Assembly (NCBI GenBank): GCA_011049385.1
Contig: DSBX01000046.1
Location: forward strand, 1 to 6,838
From: Caldifarciminota bacterium
GTDB taxonomy: Bacteria > Hydrothermota > Tepidihabitantia > Tepidihabitantales > Tepidihabitantaceae
Direction: 5' to 3'
Length of the DNA: 6,838 bases
The translations under genes and the position numbers were made by a program. Below, in pieces: positions 6,030 through 6,838 of the stretch (its first letter is position 1; every line of letters starts with the position of its first letter). Under the pieces are notes generated by a model. It was not told the DNA's origin. It made no database searches and saw only the letters and a program-made list of their open reading frames with translations.

Positions 6030-6562
6030 GATTCAGGTTCCTCGGTGTCCATCTTATCGGTCGCCTCCCGGGTGTCAAGCAAAGCCGCGGCGTCCGCGTT
6101 CCGGGCACCGGTATGCGGGGGTGCCAACTTCTCATCACCAAGCCGGCACGCCAGGTACGCAAACACCGGCCCGGGGTCGGCCGGCAGAAGCAGGTGTACA
6201 CCGCGGAAGGTGTCAAGGAAAGTGCGGCGCGCGAAAGGCGAGAGCACGACGCCGTTGCTGGTCCGGAACCAGCGCCGAAACTGCTCCCACGGGTATGTGT
6301 AGCTGAACACACGCTTATCCACGGTCACTCCGTCCCGGTCCAGGACGTAACGCACCGGCAGGTACCAGGTATTGAGCGCGGCGGCGAAAACGGCCACGGC
6401 GACCAGGGCGAGGAGCGGGCCGAAGGCATAGACCGAGAAGACGATGAACGCCAGGACGAAGAAGCTGGCCAGGAGGCTCTTCGCAGGAGACTCGCGGAGT
6501 CTGTGAACGCTCCAGCGCAGGGGCGGAAGCGGGGTCTGGTTCTCTGGGGCAGACCCGGGCAT
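6026..6562 (-). CDS. Membrane protein with possible PH-like domain, function unknown
   Basis: I do not recognise a named family. From the ATG at 6562 the protein has 178 residues. A short polar N-terminus (about 1-28) precedes two closely spaced hydrophobic helices, SLLASFFVLAFIVFSVYAFG (29-48) and PLLALVAVAVFAAALNTWYL (49-68). Next comes a segment with alternating beta-type residues, VRYVLDRDGVTVDKRVFSYTY (70-90), then PWEQFRRW, NGVVLSP and GVHLLLP. This arrangement recalls bacterial PH-like (YdbT-type) domains behind a membrane hairpin, but that is inference. The last 25 or so residues are polar and charged. A TTG at 6604 in the same frame would add 14 residues, but it directly abuts the tRNA 3' end and has no ribosome binding site, so the ATG is preferred. 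The stop overlaps the next gene (ATGA, 6026-6029). It is the first protein gene after the tRNA. Confidence 0.72.
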   Translation of the reverse strand: MPGSAPENQTPLPPLRWSVHRLRESPAKSLLASFFVLAFIVFSVYAFGPLLALVAVAVFAAALNTWYLPVRYVLDRDGVTVDKRVFSYTYPWEQFRRWFRTSNGVVLSPFARRTFLDTFRGVHLLLPADPGPVFAYLACRLGDEKLAPPHTGARNADAAALLDTREATDKMDTEEPES

Positions 6563-6604
6563 CGGGCCGGGGTCGAGTTGGCCGCGTTCTACATTGCTCG
6601 TCAA

Positions 6605-6678
6605 TGGGCCCGGTCCGGATCGAACGGACGACCTACTGATTATGAGTCAGCTGCTCTAACCATCTGAGCTACGGGCCC
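6605..6678 (-). tRNA. tRNA with anticodon CAU (elongator Met or Ile2)
   Basis: On the - strand 74 bases fold as a complete cloverleaf. The acceptor stem is GGGCCCG/CGGGCCC, the D stem GCTC/GAGC with loop AGATGGTTA, and the anticodon stem GCTGA/TCAGT with loop CTCATAA (anticodon CAT at 6643-6645). The variable loop is AGGTC, the T stem GTCCG/CGGAC with loop TTCGATC, and the discriminator base is A (6605). G1-C72 is paired and the anticodon stem lacks the three G-C pairs of initiators, so it is not initiator tRNA. C4-G69 and C5-G68 are pairs associated with TilS recognition in E. coli tRNA-Ile2, so a lysidine-modified isoleucine tRNA reading AUA is possible, while elongator methionine remains open. 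The 3' CCA is not encoded (TTG follows) and must be added by a nucleotidyltransferase. Confidence 0.96.
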
Positions 6679-6688
6679 GCATCACAGA

Positions 6689-6717
6689 AATCTAGTCGCT
6701 AACCGCCGCGTGGTCAA
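6689..6717 (-). promoter_or_regulatory. Sigma70-type promoter for the tRNA and probably the downstream operon
   Basis: On the - strand TTGACC (6712-6717) matches the -35 consensus at 5 of 6 positions. After exactly 17 bases comes TAGATT (6689-6694), 4 of 6 for the -10. Ten bases separate the -10 from the first tRNA base (6678), so transcription would begin only about 3-5 bases before the mature 5' end. No other promoter-like region or gap exists before the six downstream genes until after pyrC, so this promoter may drive the whole block by read-through. Confidence 0.55.
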
Positions 6718-6742
6718 GCCGGATTGTCCGCGGGTGTGGATG

Positions 6743-6786
6743 CAACGCGATAATGTCATAGCTAACTACAACGCGAAAATGTCATA
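6743..6786. repeat. Two 18-bp direct repeats with 26-bp period
   Basis: CAACGCGATAATGTCATA (6743-6760) and CAACGCGAAAATGTCATA (6769-6786) differ at a single base. They are separated by 8 bp, giving a repeat period of 26 bp. They lie between the tRNA promoter and an ATG at 6826. Paired or multiple short repeats containing AATGTC-like cores before a transposase gene occur at ends of some insertion sequences with integrase-type transposases, which is a resemblance from memory. They could equally be operators for the gene starting at 6826. Confidence 0.8.
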
Positions 6787-6825
6787 CCTGCCTGCTTGGA
6801 CAGCGTTACCGGGTAGACTGGCTAC

Positions 6826-6838
6826 ATGTTGCAAGAAC
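6826..6838 (+). CDS. Possible start of a gene cut by the window end
   Basis: An ATG at 6826 opens a frame reading Met-Leu-Gln-Glu before the window ends. There is no good ribosome binding site; the nearest purine-rich stretch is GGGTAG at 6811-6816. The only reasons to propose a gene are the divergent position relative to the tRNA promoter and the repeat pair upstream. If the repeats mark an insertion sequence, this would be its transposase. Thirteen bases do not allow identification. Confidence 0.25.

Noticed and set aside
5797..6312. Upstream extension of the pyrR frame
   Set aside because: The extra 172 residues resemble no phosphoribosyltransferase and lie out of frame over two better-supported overlapping genes. 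The ATG at 5796 gives the normal PyrR length.
6743..6786. CRISPR-like repeat pair
   Set aside because: There are only two 18-bp copies with an 8-bp spacer, which is too short for a CRISPR array, and no cas gene is in the window.

Overview
The window is compact, very GC-rich bacterial chromosome. Codons strongly favour G or C in the third position, and long spurious open frames run antisense to most real genes. The gene set is housekeeping and SOS response, with no sign of a phage or plasmid backbone. The source phylum cannot be fixed from this sequence. The mix of a Bacillus-like LexA box, a PyrR-PyrB-PyrC order, TTG and GTG starts and a tRNA without encoded CCA suggests an uncultivated high-GC lineage rather than a well-known proteobacterium. 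That is an inference with low confidence.

Left part, + strand (1-2110): an SOS mini-operon lexA - small DUF6504-like gene - dinB (DNA polymerase IV). Spacing is tight: 9 bp between the first two genes and a 4-base ATGA overlap between the second and third. A 14-bp perfect palindrome that closely resembles the Gram-positive LexA box sits exactly on the lexA start codon, so LexA probably represses itself and the translesion polymerase together.

A GC-rich hairpin (2117-2142) separates this operon from a convergent gene set that fills the rest of the window on the - strand. Read in transcription order, from right to left, this set is: a sigma70-like promoter (6689-6717); a tRNA with anticodon CAU (6605-6678); a membrane protein with two helices and a possible PH-like domain; a 78-residue two-helix membrane protein; pyrR; pyrB (aspartate carbamoyltransferase); pyrC (dihydroorotase); and an esterase-like lipoprotein. 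The first four protein junctions are overlaps (ATGA three times, then a 26-base overlap of pyrB and pyrC). The block therefore looks like one translationally coupled transcript headed by a tRNA. PyrB and PyrC catalyse steps 2 and 3 of UMP synthesis. PyrR would normally regulate these genes by mRNA attenuation, but here there is no leader between the genes, and most residues of the known RNA-binding surface are replaced. The lipoprotein at the end has its own strong ribosome binding site and perhaps its own promoter. It has the fold signature of a carboxylesterase but lacks the catalytic serine and apparently the rest of the triad.

Right edge (6679-6838): the tRNA promoter, then a pair of near-identical 18-base direct repeats with a 26-bp period, then an ATG at 6826 that may open a + strand gene cut by the window end. 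This could be the left end of an insertion sequence, but only 13 bases of the gene are visible.
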